From Nymphaea colorata (lineage: Eukaryota > Streptophyta > Magnoliopsida > Nymphaeales > Nymphaeaceae), in the NCBI RefSeq assembly GCF_008831285.2, contig NC_045139.1, forward strand, positions 21,062,412-21,126,411: a stretch of 64,000 bases of DNA, read 5' to 3'. Made by a program: the position numbers and the translations under genes. This document shows, one piece after another, positions 1 through 13,369 of the stretch; position 1 is the first letter of the stretch, and the number at the start of each line of letters is the position of its first letter. The notes under the pieces were generated by a model that was given only the letters and a program-made list of their open reading frames with translations, did no database searches and was not told the origin of the DNA.

Positions 1-785
1 GTTTTTCAAATCTATTCAAAATCCAGATTTCGTAGTAATGAAATCATCAACTCCTTTGGATGATTCTAGGATAGTTGGTATTTCAAATATGTAAACTTTA
101 ACATTCTTAAACCAATTCCTATGAAACATAGTCTGATTTCAACAACATACGTACATCTTACGTATGGGTTTGCTGAAATTAAGTAAAAATGAAATGAAAA
201 TGATTTCATAGCCTTGCACTATGAAAATCAATCAAAACGATCATTCTTCTTAAAAACCAGTTTGGAAACGTATTCCAACCTGATTTTAAGAGAAGAAAAA
301 TTATTTTCAACAAGAGATTGGACACATGTATGTATATATATAACAACGTATATATATATACATACCTTACTCTTCAAAATGAAATTTTATCAAGGGACCG
401 CAAGACTCATGATTCATGATGATTCATGGCTGGGTTCTTTTATGTAGGAAGATTGAAAACTTGTTTCAAATCTTCCCTACTACCATTGATTAATTAAATT
501 GAAAGACATGAATCAAAATGACTGTGAATAAGAAAGAAAATAAAACAATGCTCAAGCTTATTCGTCCATCATTTCGCCATGCAAGGGTGGATCACATTCA
601 TAAGAACGTATCCATCCCTTATAGGCATTTTCATCATACACGATGCAGCAAAATCACTCTCTCACCGTGGGATTCTCTCATGGTAGGGAGTTCAAAATGG
701 TATTAAGTTGGTTCCTTTGAAAGGGACGTGGCCTTGGGGCTCATTTTAAAATTTGATACGAGGGTTCATATTTAAGAAAAACCGA
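1..785. other. Intergenic, no gene recognised
   Basis: AT-rich sequence with short TA tracts near 330-360. The small open frames here carry no motif I recognise and have no plausible promoter or splice context. I see no terminal repeats or transposon ends in it. Confidence 0.6.
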
Positions 786-789
786 CATA

Positions 790-2686
790 TGCATGCATTA
801 ACATGTACATTGAAGCGTACATTTCTCTTAGTTGGACACCATTCCCACCCGTAAGCAAATGAAAATAAACCCTCCCATGAATTGCTGGAATTAAAATAAA
901 TCAACAATAAGCTAAAGTAGAAGAGAAGTGAGTTAAAATCACCTACCTTGTGATCGGTCTTGATGCTTGTCCTTCGCCTTCACTTGTTTTCTAACTCAAG
1001 CAATCCTAAGCAAGAATCCAACCGTGGATTCAAGCTTAGCAAAGCTAGAATAAGAAATAGCTTGCTTGCTAGAATTTGGAGTGGTAAAGAGGGCTTCTCA
1101 CCACGAAAATCCTAAGTAAGGGTTTACTTAAGCACCATAACTTAGCAAAATCAATGAGAAGAATAGAAGAAGAGAATGGGAGAAAAAGGGGAAGAGGGCT
1201 TGGACGAACCTCTTCTCTCTTCCTTGGCTTCTCCCTCCTAGCTCCTTGGCTGCAGCAATTTGATAGAATGCTCCAAAATTTCGTCCTCCCCCTTGATGGC
1301 CAAAGGGAGGTTTATATAGAGGAGGAGGTGGGTTCAACCACCTTCTTAACTCACCTTGGGAACTTGCTTAAGACTTTGGGGACTTGTAAAATGAGTTAAA
1401 TAGACTTTAAAGGCTCTAATTGACCATTTCTCAGCCCATTTCCATGAGCTAGGTGGGCTGGGCTAGGTTTGGTCAACATGGGTTCAGACCTAGGTGACCA
1501 TCTTGACCAAAATTTTATACGAAAATGCCCTTGCACAGGGTTTTGCCCTTATTTTGTACTTTTTATTTATTTTTTGTTTAAAATCGAGCTTGTAAGGTTA
1601 AAACCTAGTTACTAAGCTCCAAATGCCATTGAATTATAATAATTCAATTTAAATTTTAATAAAATTCGAAAATTTTATCAAATTTGGTTCGAAAAGGGTA
1701 TTTTCGTCCAAAACTTGATTGAAACTGGATTTCAACTGAATCAAACTTTTGTTTGAAATATTCAATTTAAATTTGGTATTTGATTCTTGTATTTGACAAA
1801 TTCAAATGTTTATTTGCCTTCCATAAACCAATTTAGGCTTTTTAATCTTAATTTGACCGCAGAATGGCAAAATTGTCCAAATTGATCAATTTCGACCAAT
1901 TGACCAAAGTCAAAGCTCATTTGCGAGTAGTTTGACTTTATTGGAGGTAATTTGATAAATTTGTGTTAAGAAAGCTCTTAATTGAGCTAAATTGTACTTT
2001 GACTGAGTTTAGTCAAAGTGGGTTTGGTTCGGTCAAAGTCTATTTTCGTCCGTTAATTGGATCATGAGACAGACTTACGTTTTGACTGTGTTGAGCCCGT
2101 GGTGACCGAACCTAGCTGGAATTGGCACCACATTTGAGTGCACTCGGGTCAAACCTACTTGGATTAAGTAGGTTAGGTGAGTTTGACTAGTCTGGTAATT
2201 GCTTCCTTGAAAATGATTTTTTTCTTTAAGGAGGACCTGGTTAAAGAAGAGAGAGAGACATAAATGTCTCTCTTTTCCTAGGTTTCTCCTTTATTTCTTC
2301 TTGAAAATGACTTTTCTTCAATTAATTTGTGAGAAAATATTTATTTATTATTTTTTTTGGAAATGGTGGGGGCGTGGCCCCTGGGGGGCTCTTGACCACA
2401 CGGGCTAGGTGGGGCCCACGTAGCATTCTAGAGTGAATTAGATCCAATTCTTGGATCTAAGTCAAAATTTGCATTTTGTAATTGGATTTGGATTTCAAAT
2501 GACATTTGCAATTGTATTTGGACTCGTAATCCTGCATTGGGATTCGTGTCTCGGATTAAATTCACGATTTGAATCTAATTGTTCTTTAGATTCGAAATTG
2601 GATTTGAAATTGCAAATTTTCACAATTCTTTTGTGAAATTTTCACATTGCTTCAATTTTGATGTGGAAAAATTTGGGGTGTTAACA
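790..2686 (-). mobile_element. Probable solo LTR of a Ty3/gypsy-type retrotransposon
   Basis: On the minus strand the block starts TGTTAACACCCC and ends ATGCATGCA, so it has the TG...CA ends of an LTR. The bases just outside are CATA on both sides (786-789 and 2687-2690), a 4-bp direct repeat. About 1.37 kb into the minus-strand LTR there is a TATA box at 1311-1318. It is followed by the purine/pyrimidine-rich leader and the ACAAGGTAGGTGATTTT motif often seen near the 3' end of long plant gypsy LTRs. No internal coding sequence adjoins either end, so I infer a solo LTR left by recombination. The length (about 1.9 kb) suggests a Tekay/Del-like family, but that is a guess. The left boundary is the weakest point, because the duplication is 4 bp rather than 5. 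Confidence 0.5.
1311..1318 (-). promoter_or_regulatory. TATA box of the LTR promoter
   Basis: TATATAAA on the minus strand, followed by a CT-rich leader, inside the putative solo LTR. The position fits the U3/R junction of a long gypsy LTR. Confidence 0.45.
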
Positions 2687-2690
2687 CATA

Positions 2691-5600
2691 TTCACAAAAT
2701 ACAAAAAAAATAAAAATATATATAAAAAAAAGAAGAGTCCTTCTTTGAGCACTCCTACTTCTGTCTCCCTTCCTTGATTCTTTTCCCTGAGTTTCTTCTC
2801 GTCGAACTCACAACAAATAAAAGAATAGGTGCACATGAAACTCATGCACATATATTTTTAACTAAAAAAAATCCAGTTGCACATATCAAAAGTTAAATGC
2901 AAGAACTAATAATACTTTCATAGTTGTAATTGTTATATCTTGATAATCATGACCAAGAAAAACTGCTTATGATCCCAAAGATCTGTCAAAAGAAAAGTTC
3001 TACTTTTAAAAATGACTCAAACAACTGGAAACTGAACAAAAATTCACCTAATCATTGGTATTACCATAGACTCAATATCTATGGATGAAAAGCTAAAACT
3101 CATAATGTTCAACCAAAGAAAAAGGACATGGTCTGTGAATTTGATGTTCATAATAGGAAAAACATATCATTTTGAAATATAAGTCAACTCAAATTTTGAC
3201 TACACATATATTCCAAAGATATAAACAACCAACAAATTTATTTAACTATAGAATGCAAAAACAAGCAAAAAGGAAGGTCATTTCCCACTTTAAGTAGTAA
3301 AACTATGTCCTGATTGGGCAAGATATGAATATGCTAGATATGCCTGCTAACAACCATAAACCAGTTTTTGTTTTATTTGATCCTTAAGTTTCATCTGCAA
3401 AAATAATTAATGAACCACATAAGAAAGCAACAAACACTAAATGACTTGGTCCATATGGTGCTCAATTATGATTTCAAAAAGAGCATCATAATTGTGGACC
3501 ACAGTGGAAAAGATGTGTATCTTTCTAAAGGAATTCCCAAGGATTCCTACAGTGCCACCACAACCTGTTCCTATATCCAAATGTATAGTAGGGTACATAT
3601 ATAGGTCTAAAATAAAAAACACAACTTTCGACTGCCAAAAGCTTTGAATTTGAGCATTACTTTTAACTATATTCTTTTCTAGCATTGTTGGAATTAAAGT
3701 TGGCATTTTGAGAATAGTACGCAAATGGTCTCCTGCATAAAGAATAATGAGGAATGCTAGAAAATAACATCATTTGTCAATTATGATCCCAAAAATGTTA
3801 CCAGTTATTTTTATGACAACACATTAAAAAAGTTCCAAGTTAGCATGGAATCCTTGAACAAAAACCTTGAAGGAGTTCACAAATTGAAAGTCATCTCTCA
3901 TCTATTAACCAGTCAAACATTGTCTGGTGTGGAAAATGAGGCTATGGAACAAGAACTAGATGCCGGCCCTTTAGATGGTAAGTCAGTAGGTTCAAGGAAA
4001 AACAATAAGTTGATATGATTTACATTTTGGAGTCTTAAGTGGAACTCAGAGTAGAAGGATTTTGTATACCACCTTTAGGCTAGGTAACCATACACTTAAC
4101 GTGTTCCTTGCTTCCTCTCAAGAAAAGATAGAATGAAGCATTGAAATTCTCAAACAATTCATGAGATAGTTTTCCTAGTGGAGAAAAAAATCATGATATT
4201 GTAAAGCTTCTAAGTGGAAACAATTTGGATACATCGTGAGACTTAACAACAGTATCAAAATCGACTAGGAAAAGAAAGCAATGTAATGGTACCTATAATG
4301 ACACAACTATCAGATGTAATAGCAACTATTGCAGCATTTCTACCTAGAAGTGGTTGCTACACACACACACACACATGCATAGACTGAATATATATATATA
4401 TATTCAATCTACCCCCTTGAACAAGTGCATGTTCACTCCACTTGATCAAGCTATATCCTTGCCATGTTAAAAAAGAAATACCATGCCATGAACATTAGAT
4501 GCATTTGGTTTTCACTTGTGCAAAAGCTATATGGCTGAAGCATTTGAGACAGGAATTAAGACAGGATCAGGTGAAGTAGAAATAGAAATAGCAACCACAT
4601 TATAGTGCTTAATTAGGACTTAGAATAACATATTGACTAAGCTCAATACGGTTACCCAAGATTGTATAATAAAAAAAAATCAGATAGAGACTATGTAAAA
4701 AAAATTAAGAGCCTTGATTATATAAGATAGATGCTCTACAAAGCCCTAACTTTGTTCATCTTATGCTAGGAAAAACGTCAAAAGCCCACTGTTGTTTCCT
4801 TTTACTATTTTAACATAAAGAGGCAAATAAAAACTCTCATTTGTTATTTTGTTTTTTGTTACATGGGATTGCCTCTGAACTAGTGTAATGACAACCTTGA
4901 GCTTCTTGGAATTTGTTGAATTCCTCTCACTGTAGTATAAAAACAAGACACTAAATAATAGTGTGACAAGATATACATTGCTAGTCATATCCTTGTAGAA
5001 ATAAATTATGCACATGGGAAGACTCGATTTGTTCAATTTCTTGATGTGTAATAACAATATGTTTACCTCTAACTTGCTCAATTGAAGCATAATTATAAAT
5101 ACAACAAGCCCAAATCTGAAGAATAACAAAGTCGCTGCTAGAGGAATATCAGGGAGAAGCAAGTGAGTATTTGATTATCAATTTTTTCTTCTTGAAGACA
5201 TTCTACCAGTTGTCTTCATAACTGCTGTAATTAGAAATGCATGTTTTTGAGCTAAATCCACCAAACTTCACCTAATCTAAGGAAAATGGGCATGCTTTTG
5301 TTTCCAAAATGTCTTTCTTTACTTTGTGTTTTTTCTTTCCAACTTGTTGTTTGATGACTTGGTTCCTATAAAAAAAATAAAAGGAGTGTGGCCAAAACAG
5401 CTTATGGAAGAGGGTTGGGGAATGACTTTCACTTAAAAATTGTAGAGTATATGTTGTTTAGCCACTACTCTATGTTTTCTATAATAGAATTTTAGTACTA
5501 TATGCATGTATAGATATTATATTTAGAATGGTTGTTATTGTATCATGTAGTAATTATGTATCTGTGGTAGGGCAAAAATTTCTCAAACAAGTAAATTTAA

Positions 5601-8330
5601 TTATTTGACATCGAAACACAGAAAATTGACTCTATGTAAGTTATGTGGAACTATTAGAGACCATGAGTGTAAAGTTTGTAATTTCATAACTCAACTTCTT
5701 CCATATGGTCAAGTTTTTTATGCTTTTTATATACGTTTAGCTTTTTAACAATTATATGTTCACGGTTTATAAAGATACTTTCAATTTTAAAATTTTATTT
5801 AAGTCTTTTTTTGCTAAAAATCTCTCTAGAGGTTGTTTCCAAAGGCTGGTCCCCAAACATTGAAATTAAGAAATCAAGAGGTGTAGAAACTAAAAAATGT
5901 TAAGGAATAATTTTCTAAAGTTTAATTAGACTTGTTGCTACAAGTTATTCTATACCTGCAATAAATCTTGCTTGTGATTCAGTTAGCCCTATAGCAAAAC
6001 CAAAAAACTCGTGCTTGTAATTGTACATGATTAAACCTAAGGTTGTTTCCTTGCTGCTCCCATCTATCTTAGCTATGACAAACAAGGTCAACTTCTTCCC
6101 AAATTCATATATTCCAAAGATTTTATTAGTATCATCATATGGACCACCCAAAGTTCATCTCTTTTCATGATTTTATAAGCAACATCACCATCCAAAACTA
6201 CAAAATATTTTTAGCTCCTTGTAGCAAAAAGATGTCTTCTCACTAACAGTTAGAAATTGATCCTATCTTCAAACTTTCTTGTTTCTTATACCGGAGTTTC
6301 GGCATATGACAATATCTATAAATGAACCATGAGCTCAGACATTTATTTCTTTTGGGTGTATCTTAAGTTGATGATTAATTGGCAACTTGATCCCATTTCA
6401 CCTGACAGGACCTTGATAATGTTGATATCTTTTCAAGGATTTCTCATCTAGCTACAAAACTTTATAGTATCTTTGTAGTGTCTATATCAGTAGAAAAGAG
6501 TGGCAAAAACAGACCTCTAACCAATGAAAGGCCAAGACAGACCTGTAATCAATGAAAGGCCTTCTTTTGATCTTTCTTAGAATTGTAGTCATTCTACATC
6601 ACCTTTCTTTATAGTTGTTAGGTTTTGATCTACTATTGTTAGTAAAAGTGAAAATGGTATAAAGATAAAATATTTTCCTAAGAGAAAGCTTTTTCTCTTA
6701 TCCAGCTGACTAGTAGTAGAAAGCACAATCATATATGATTGTTATGAGTGCAAAGTTTCTAATTTCCTAACTCATCTTCTTCCATATGGTCAAGTTTTCT
6801 ATGTTTTTCATAATTTTAAGTTCAGTTTTTTACTAATTAAAAGGAAAGATATGTAGACCATGTTCATGCTTTTGATGGTGGAGATTGTTTTTCTATCCAT
6901 TGGTGCACAATATTATCTTATTCTAAAGTATCTCTGTCATGCCCTCTTCTCCATGTATTTTTCTTCCTGGTGAGAGAAATGGGTTGCACAATTTGGTAAA
7001 GAAGGTCCGTTCAGATCTAGTTCTCATAAATTAATATCTTCCTTCAAAAGGTTAGTGTTGATCAGCTCTTGATTCCTAAGTTCAAATATTTCATATGGTT
7101 TTGAAGCTTTCAGGGTTCTCAAAGGGATGGGCTAAACAATCCACCTCTGGTGAAATGAAACTAACTGAGATGGTTAATTCACATTTGGGAAATAAATTAA
7201 TTAGTATCTAGCATATTTCACAAATCCTTTATTGAGGTAAAGGAAGAAAGAATTGAAACTGCTTTTACAATTGCTACTATGGTAATGTTGCAGTTTGCTA
7301 TGATGTTACAACTACCTATAGACTTCATAACTAATCATCCATTTTTGTACTGACATGGGAAAAACTAGCTAGGGTTCTGCTATTTGTTGGTCATGTCCTT
7401 AATACTCTTCTAGTTGCTTCACCTAAAAGTTTGACCCTTTGATCTCTTTGCTTTACGCCAACTCGGATGTTTTGAGCTTCTGCTACATGCTTCTATCTGT
7501 CATTAGTTGAGGAAACCAGTTTGAAATGAACCATAAGATATTTGTAGCTAACAACAGAGTGATCGAAATGCATGAAGCAATGTATTGTATGTTACACAAG
7601 TTAATAGTTTTGGAGTCATCATTAGAAACTCGAACCTTCTACATTTCTCATAATCCAAATTAGAGGTGAGTGTCGATGACTTATATGATTCTCTTTGTAT
7701 AAAGAAAAAAAAGTTATTTTCTTTACCTACCTTCTTTACGTGTTGCTGTTGTGAGAGATTATCTATTAGAATGACTATTTCTCATTAATTTATTTCTAAG
7801 CTCAAGTATAGCTTCCCTTTTTGTTCATTGTTTATATGTCTCATTGGAGATAGATCGATCCATATAACCAAGGCCTTTACCAAATCTATATATGATGCCT
7901 TTTACATAGAATGATGGAGAACACATCTAAATTTCTCTTGTGGACATAGGCTTATATGGTTCAATCACAAAATATTTAATTAATGCTCGTAATTTAGCTG
8001 TATATTATAGGCAATTTTTTTTACAACCACTACAATAGTGATCATTGAATGTCTTTGGTTCAATATAATGAAGCTCAATTATATATATAAACTTTTGTTT
8101 TGGTGGACTGATCATAACTTTGGCTTTGGTCGAAAGCCAAGACACCTATAGAACACTCTAGTGATGTACTTGAGTCACTCTTGTGAAGGCCCATAGAAGC
8201 TTTTATAAAATTATTAGGAAGACTAAAAGACTTCAAGAACAACAATTTTTTTCTTAGCACTCTATATATGACTAGAAATGTGAACAATACAGTGACTACA
8301 ACAAATTGTGATCAAAAGTTGTTGCTATGA
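2691..8330. other. Long AT-rich intergenic stretch
   Basis: About 5.6 kb with no gene I can support. It contains a short (AC)n run followed by a small palindrome, GAATATATATATATATATTC, near 4385-4404. Minus-strand open frames at 4761-5162 (133 codons) and 5945-6151 (68 codons) match no family I know. A phrase near 5640-5720 (accatgagtg...catatggtcaagtttt) recurs at 6745-6800, suggesting an old internal duplication or related repeats. The 3' part may include decayed upstream sequence of the copia element that becomes recognisable at about 8337. Confidence 0.5.
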
Positions 8331-8336
8331 CATTAA

Positions 8337-10395
8337 AGACTTGGACATGTGAGTGAAAAAGGGTGAAGATGATGATAGCAAAGAATAAATTGTTTGACCA
8401 AAAATATGTGGAAGTTGTCACATTCAATAAAGTTGGACAACCACTAAGAAGAAGTTGGAATTAGTTCATGCAGTTGTTTAGGGTCTACCTCTATTTGTCC
8501 TCTTGGATAATCATTTTATTATGTCACATTCATTAATGACTATATTCAAAAGGTATAGGTTTATTTTTTGAAAACAAATATGATGTTTTTGCTACATTTA
8601 AAAGATGGGAGGCTGAAATAAAAATTCAAACCAGTAAGAAAGTCAAATGTCTACAATAATGACAATGAGGGTGAATATCATCACAATGAATTCAATAACT
8701 TTTGCGCAAATAATGATATTCAAATGCAAAAAAACAATTTCAATACAACCATGTCATAATGAGGTCGTTGAATGGATGAATGAAACCTTGAAAGAGAGTT
8801 GAGAGAATGATATTGTATTTTGGCTTACTCCAGTTCTTATGAGCTGATGCTATTAGCACTGTTGCCTATTTGATTAATCATTCACCTCTCGTTCATTTGG
8901 ACTATAGAATACAAAGGAGGTTTGGATAGGAAGTGAGGGAAACCTCTCATACTTAAGAATCTTTGGTTGTGTTTCTTATGTGCTTATTAACTCCGGTGAT
9001 AAAAATAACCTAGATTCAAAGTTGAAAAAATGTCATTTCATTGGTCATGACAATGACGAATTTGGTTATCTCTTTTAGGATGATGAAAAAAGAAAAATCA
9101 TAAGATGAAATGATGTGATTTTCAATGAAATTGCATTTTATAAAGATAGACACACCATTTCTTCAAAAGTGGTGAAAAATCAAGAGGAAAAAGGGAGCAG
9201 GTGAAATTGAAAGAAGTTTTTAAAAAGGTTATAGTCAGAAGTAATCATGGTAATATTGAGAACAATCAATTGAAAGGAAATCCTAGCACATCTTAAGTAC
9301 AATTGAGGATATCGAGCAGGACACCAAAGCCCACTCAAACATATTCCCCTTCCTTACATTATCTATTGTTGATTGATGCTGGTGAATCAAAATGCATTGA
9401 TAAAGCAATGTAGGTGAAAGATTATGCCAAGTAAGAGTTAGCAATGAAGGAAAAATGTTGTTACTTTAAAAAAATTGATGGTCATTATATCATTCAACTC
9501 TTATATGTGGATGATATATTTATTGCAGGTTCCAATTGACAAGAGAATGATATGTTGAAACAATAGCTGCCAAAGGAATTTGCAATGAAGGAGTTAAAAT
9601 GGTAAGGGATAAAAAGGAAGGTACTTCGAAATTGTCTCAAGAAAATTATATTGAGAAGATTTTGTATAGGTTTAAAATGCAACATATAAAAGTTGTTAGC
9701 ACTCTGGCAAATCATTTCTGAACTTTCAAAGGATTTGTCACCTAAGAGACAAGAAGAACATTTATGTTTAAGATCCTTTATGCATATGCAATTGTTAGTC
9801 TAATATATGCTATCTTTTGTACTAGGTCATACATATCCAATCTAGAAAGGAAGCATTATGAAGCTATTAAATGGATCTTAAGATACTTGAAGGAAACTTC
9901 AAGTATATCATTTTGTTTAGGAAGAATGATTTGTCTTTACTATCTTTTGTGGATGCAGATTTAGGAGGCAACATTGATAGTAAAATGAGTACTACTAGAT
10001 ATATTTGTTCTTTGAATGAGACAAGTGTGAGTTGGGTATCTTAATTTTAGAAAATTGTTGCATTATTCACCATTGGAGTAGAGTACGTTGTGAGCACAAA
10101 AGTAAGTAAATAAAGGATTTAGCTGAAGAATCTCTTAAAGAAGTTAGATAGAAAAGTAGGTTGATGTATTCTTTTTTGTGATACCCAAAGTGCCATTCAT
10201 TTGACAAACAAATCTAGTATTCAATGCAAAAATGAAACACATACAAGTATCATTTCATTTGTGGATTCTTGAAAGATAATGTGTTATCGCTTGAAAGGAC
10301 CTATAGAACAAATAATCCAGCAAACATGTTAACCAATTATGTGGTTGTTGGAAAACTGAGGTTATGAATTACCTCAGTTGGTCTCCAAGGTTAAC
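8337..10395 (+). mobile_element. Decayed Ty1/copia retrotransposon, pol region
   Basis: Broken plus-strand reading frames follow copia pol order. A GAG-pre-integrase segment reads like LGHVSEKG..K at 8340-8440. Integrase follows (DVFATFKRWEAEIKIQT near 8580, then an NEGEYHHNEFNNFC-like block near 8670-8700, then EVVEWMNETLKE at about 8763-8800). The post-integrase GYDNDEFGYLF block is near 9045. The reverse-transcriptase YVDD box lies in LLYVDDIFIAGSN at 9500-9540, followed by a KLSQENYIEKILYRF-like block at 9630-9670. RNase H pieces (DADLGGNIDSKMSTTRYICSL; CDTQSAIHLTNKS) lie at 9955-10220. Many stops and frameshifts interrupt it, so it cannot encode a working polyprotein. Motif style is closest to the TNT1/Tork group. 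The 5' LTR and gag were not found. Confidence 0.85.
9500..10260 (+). pseudogene. Copia reverse transcriptase / RNase H fragment
   Basis: The best-preserved coding part of the copia remnant. It has the YVDD catalytic box of reverse transcriptase near 9505-9520 and the RNase H motifs DAD (near 9955) and CDTQSA (near 10180). At least several in-frame stops and frame changes separate these motifs, so it is a pseudogene. It is followed after about 150 bp by a sequence like the usual copia 3' end (SVGLQ coding block, degenerate purine tract, LTR). Confidence 0.8.
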
Positions 10396-10800
10396 TGTTG
10401 ATTAAGTGTCACGTAGGGTGATAGAATACTTGAAAAAAGAGTACAAGGCTTGATTGTTAAATCTATCTCTAAGTGAGAGACCGTTCGAGTGTAGAGCCAT
10501 GGTTTATAATTTATATGTCTCCCTAATTTTTATGTAAAGTTGGGGGTTCAAGGGCGGTTGCCCCTAAAGCAAAAATCTTGTAAGGGCTTTTATTTTGCCT
10601 AATCCTCATGGTTAAGAGGGGACAATTTCTTGTATTATTTGATTCTTTTGATACAGTAAAAAAGAAAAAAATCCTATGTGGCTATGGACATAAGAGAACT
10701 TTGTTTCCGAACTACATAAATCTTTGTGGTTTCTTCTTCCTCCTCTTCATTTCTTCTTTTGTTATCATGAGTGGAGTAGAGAAATGGCCTCTTTCTTAAA
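10396..10800 (+). repeat. 3' LTR remnant of the copia element
   Basis: Starts TGTTGATTAAG directly after the pol 3' end. It contains the segment GTGGCTATGGACATA...CCGAACTACATAAATCTTTGTGG (10678-10730), a degenerate form of the GTGGACGTAGG...CCGAACCACGTAAATC block common in plant copia LTRs, followed by a pyrimidine-rich stretch. The 3' boundary could not be fixed because no matching 5' LTR was found. Confidence 0.6.
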
Positions 10801-11625
10801 CAGCTACCACTAAGCTGTACGTTATTTTAACGAGATATAATGATGGAAACATGAGAAGCCTACATATATATACATATTCTTTAGCATGCTACAAACACAC
10901 TCAGGATTTTCAATAGTTCTCACTAGGTGGCTAACATTCCAAGGCAATTTTCAAAACATATGCTTTTCCTTCGCACCGGCGTCTTGAAGTTGAATTAGTG
11001 GCATAAACTGCCAAATCATCTCTCTGGCACTCCCTTTTCTTTGGATTTTCTTGTTCCTTTGTATGTCTCATTAGTACCTTTTTACTAAGGTGAAGAATCC
11101 TAGCCTCTTATTAGGGTAGGGTAGTAAAGAACCTTAGAATCCTCCTCAACCCATCAAGCAGCTAGCGTTAGCTTTTGCAAGGAGCCATGCTCATGGGAGC
11201 CAAACCTCCCAATTTTCATTGTTAATAAAAACATAACCTTTTATCAATTCGACTAGGTTTCACTAATTTAAGTTTCATTACCGATAATAAATAATAAAAT
11301 AATTCAGATGTCCTTAGCATGATCAAGTTTCATATTCATTGGTTTATTGGTCATGTTTATTATACCCAATATAAATGCATGTCTAGCGATACTTCAACTT
11401 GTTAATTTTTTTCTTAATATCCGTACTAGTTAGGTGAATCTTTTTCTTTTGCTAATGTTGCAGCATCATCTAAAAAATTTTTATGTTTTGTTCATGTAAA
11501 ACTTTTAGAAAGTAAATCAATCTTCCTTAATTGATTTACGAGTTGACATGCAAGTGGGTTTTTCATTATTAGTCCATCTTCAGTGTGGTGGTGTTAAAAA
11601 CCAGGCAGGTGCTATTACTAATGAG
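10801..11625. other. Intergenic, no gene recognised
   Basis: AT-rich sequence downstream of the copia LTR. It may include more LTR-derived or flanking repeat sequence, but I see no supporting boundary, motif or open frame. Confidence 0.5.
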
Positions 11626-11782
11626 TAGGGCTGGATATCAACTAAACCAGCCCAATAAAAAGTCAGGTTTGTGTCATGTCAACTGGCCTGATGGCCATTG
11701 CCCGGGTTGTGACTGATCCGCTTATAATAGTATATATAATATATAAAATAATTTTCCATATAAACATAATTAATTATAATAT

Positions 11783-11825
<43 letters not shown>

Positions 11826-11965
11826 AGTTATGGTACGAGTCGGATCAGCTGGCGAGCTCAATAATTTGTCGGGTCAGCCGGACACTCAAATTTGGAGCAC
11901 GGGGATCGGGTCGGACCCAGACGCGAGTCTCATTGACCGAACCGACCGGAGCATTAGGCCCAGAA
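11626..11965. mobile_element. Possible degenerate hAT-like MITE
   Basis: The block begins TAGGGCTGGATATC, a common start for plant hAT-type non-autonomous elements. It is filled with GGGTCGG/CCGACC-rich imperfect repeats (11838-11950), unlike the AT-rich flanks, and a (TA)n run has expanded inside it. No clear right terminal repeat or target duplication was found, so the boundaries are approximate and the class is uncertain. Confidence 0.3.
11786..11820. repeat. (TA)n microsatellite
   Basis: About 35 bp of alternating T and A. Both strands give spurious open frames of Tyr-Ile repeats, which are not genes. Confidence 0.95.
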
Positions 11966-12010
11966 CCGTTTATTTTAATTCCCCGTGGGGGATTCCTTTG
12001 GCTACGTTAC

Positions 12011-12106
12011 AAACCCTAGCGCTCTTATGCGGAGGGCAGAGAAGGTAACGTCATCAGAAGCGAAACATCCAAGTTACTTTCCTTGGACTTTAGAGAGGAA
12101 CAGCGG
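12011..12106 (+). other. Possible 5' end of a transcription unit (telo-box, candidate donor sites)
   Basis: AAACCCTAGC at 12011-12020 is a telo-box motif, typical just upstream of or inside the 5' leader of plant growth-related genes. An ATG follows at 12028 with six codons (MRRAEK) up to a possible splice donor at 12045, and a second possible donor (GCG|GTGAGG) lies at 12106. The next ~600 bp is T-rich and intron-like. A plausible acceptor, TTTGCAG, ends at 14136, but the sequence after it has stops in all plus frames. It could be a non-coding transcript, a 5'-UTR plus intron whose gene is lost, or chance. I recognise no product. Confidence 0.3.
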
Positions 12107-13369
12107 TGAGGATTCTTTCTTCTGTAATGTCTTTTCTCTCATGGTCTTACCTCTGGGTTGGATTTCTTGGTTGATACGGGAAGGTTGATCGTGAAGCCGG
12201 TTAAGCTGTTGGTGGAAACTCCTCTTCTGCATATTAATTTTTCATCTTGTTTGGGCCTCTTTTTGATCGATGTGGTTGTTCGGGTTGAGTTTTAATCTTT
12301 TATGTGACGCTTTCTGGCGGTTTCTTTCTTTCTTCTAGATTTTCTTCTTCCATATTAGTTTTTTGACGCCTTCTCTTTGTAATTTATTTGTTATGCGGTA
12401 GGTGGATCAAGAATGCATCACTCTGCTATTACTCGGTTTTGGGGTTTCGATCTTTCTTGATCCTGGCTGCTGGTTTTTCATGTACTCCTATGTGCACAAC
12501 TGTTCTATCAGCTCAGATTTGTGGGTTTAATTTTCTGTGCTTGAATTTTTTTCCTAAAAACCTGATAATCCTGGTTGAGCGAAATTTAGCTCGTTATGTT
12601 CTCCATTTGTTTTCCGAGTTGGGTCTTACGTTTTTCATTTTGTTTCTACCCCCTTCGTCTCCTTCCCTCTCCACCTTTTTCTTTTGTGTTTCCTCTGCGA
12701 AGTTCTACGTCTAATGGTGGAGCTGACAAGTTGGCCAATTTATTGTCAACAGTGATAACGAGAATAGAGAAAGGGGAATTCCGGGGGTTCGAATGTACTA
12801 CTGATTTTATATGTCCTAAATACTTACATGCCCACTGGCCGAGCGCTAACTCCTTAAGTAATGGAGAGGCGTGGTATTCCACGGGAGAGGTTCCCCTTCA
12901 CGGAGGGTCGTGGCGCACTTGTTTGTGCGGTGGGCTACATTCATTTTTCTTTCTCCTCTCTCCAGCTTGCCTTTTTCAGCCTCTTTCTGTCTCATCCTCC
13001 ACATGCCTCCCGACTCTCTTCCTCCTGGATCTTCTCAAGTGAAGAAAGGAAATGGAGAAAAAGGAGGCCCCCTGATGGTGGGTATGGTGGAAGGAGGGAA
13101 GGAAGGATGGGCAAGGGAAGGAACTGGAAAGGGAAAGGGAAGAGGGCCTCCTTTGGCCGCGCCTATGCTTTAGTTTTGCATTTGGACGCGAGGTTTGGCC
13201 CTACAGTTCACTTTTCTTCCTTCTTCCCTTATTGGGATTCCACCAAAAAATTCTCTTTCAACTGAATGCTAACATTGAAATTTTTTACTTTCCCTTTTTC
13301 CCCTTAATTGATTTCAAATTCTTTCGGTAATGTTGGACCAAATCGCTTCCCAAGAAGAAAATTTGAAGT

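Noticed and set aside
3437-3724. 95-codon minus-strand frame and an overlapping plus frame
   Set aside because: No recognisable motif, no splice or promoter context, AT-rich background.
12388-13265. Several overlapping 100-150-codon frames
   Set aside because: Pyrimidine-rich, intron-like sequence; Ser/Leu/Phe-rich translations with no domain, and open in several frames at once.
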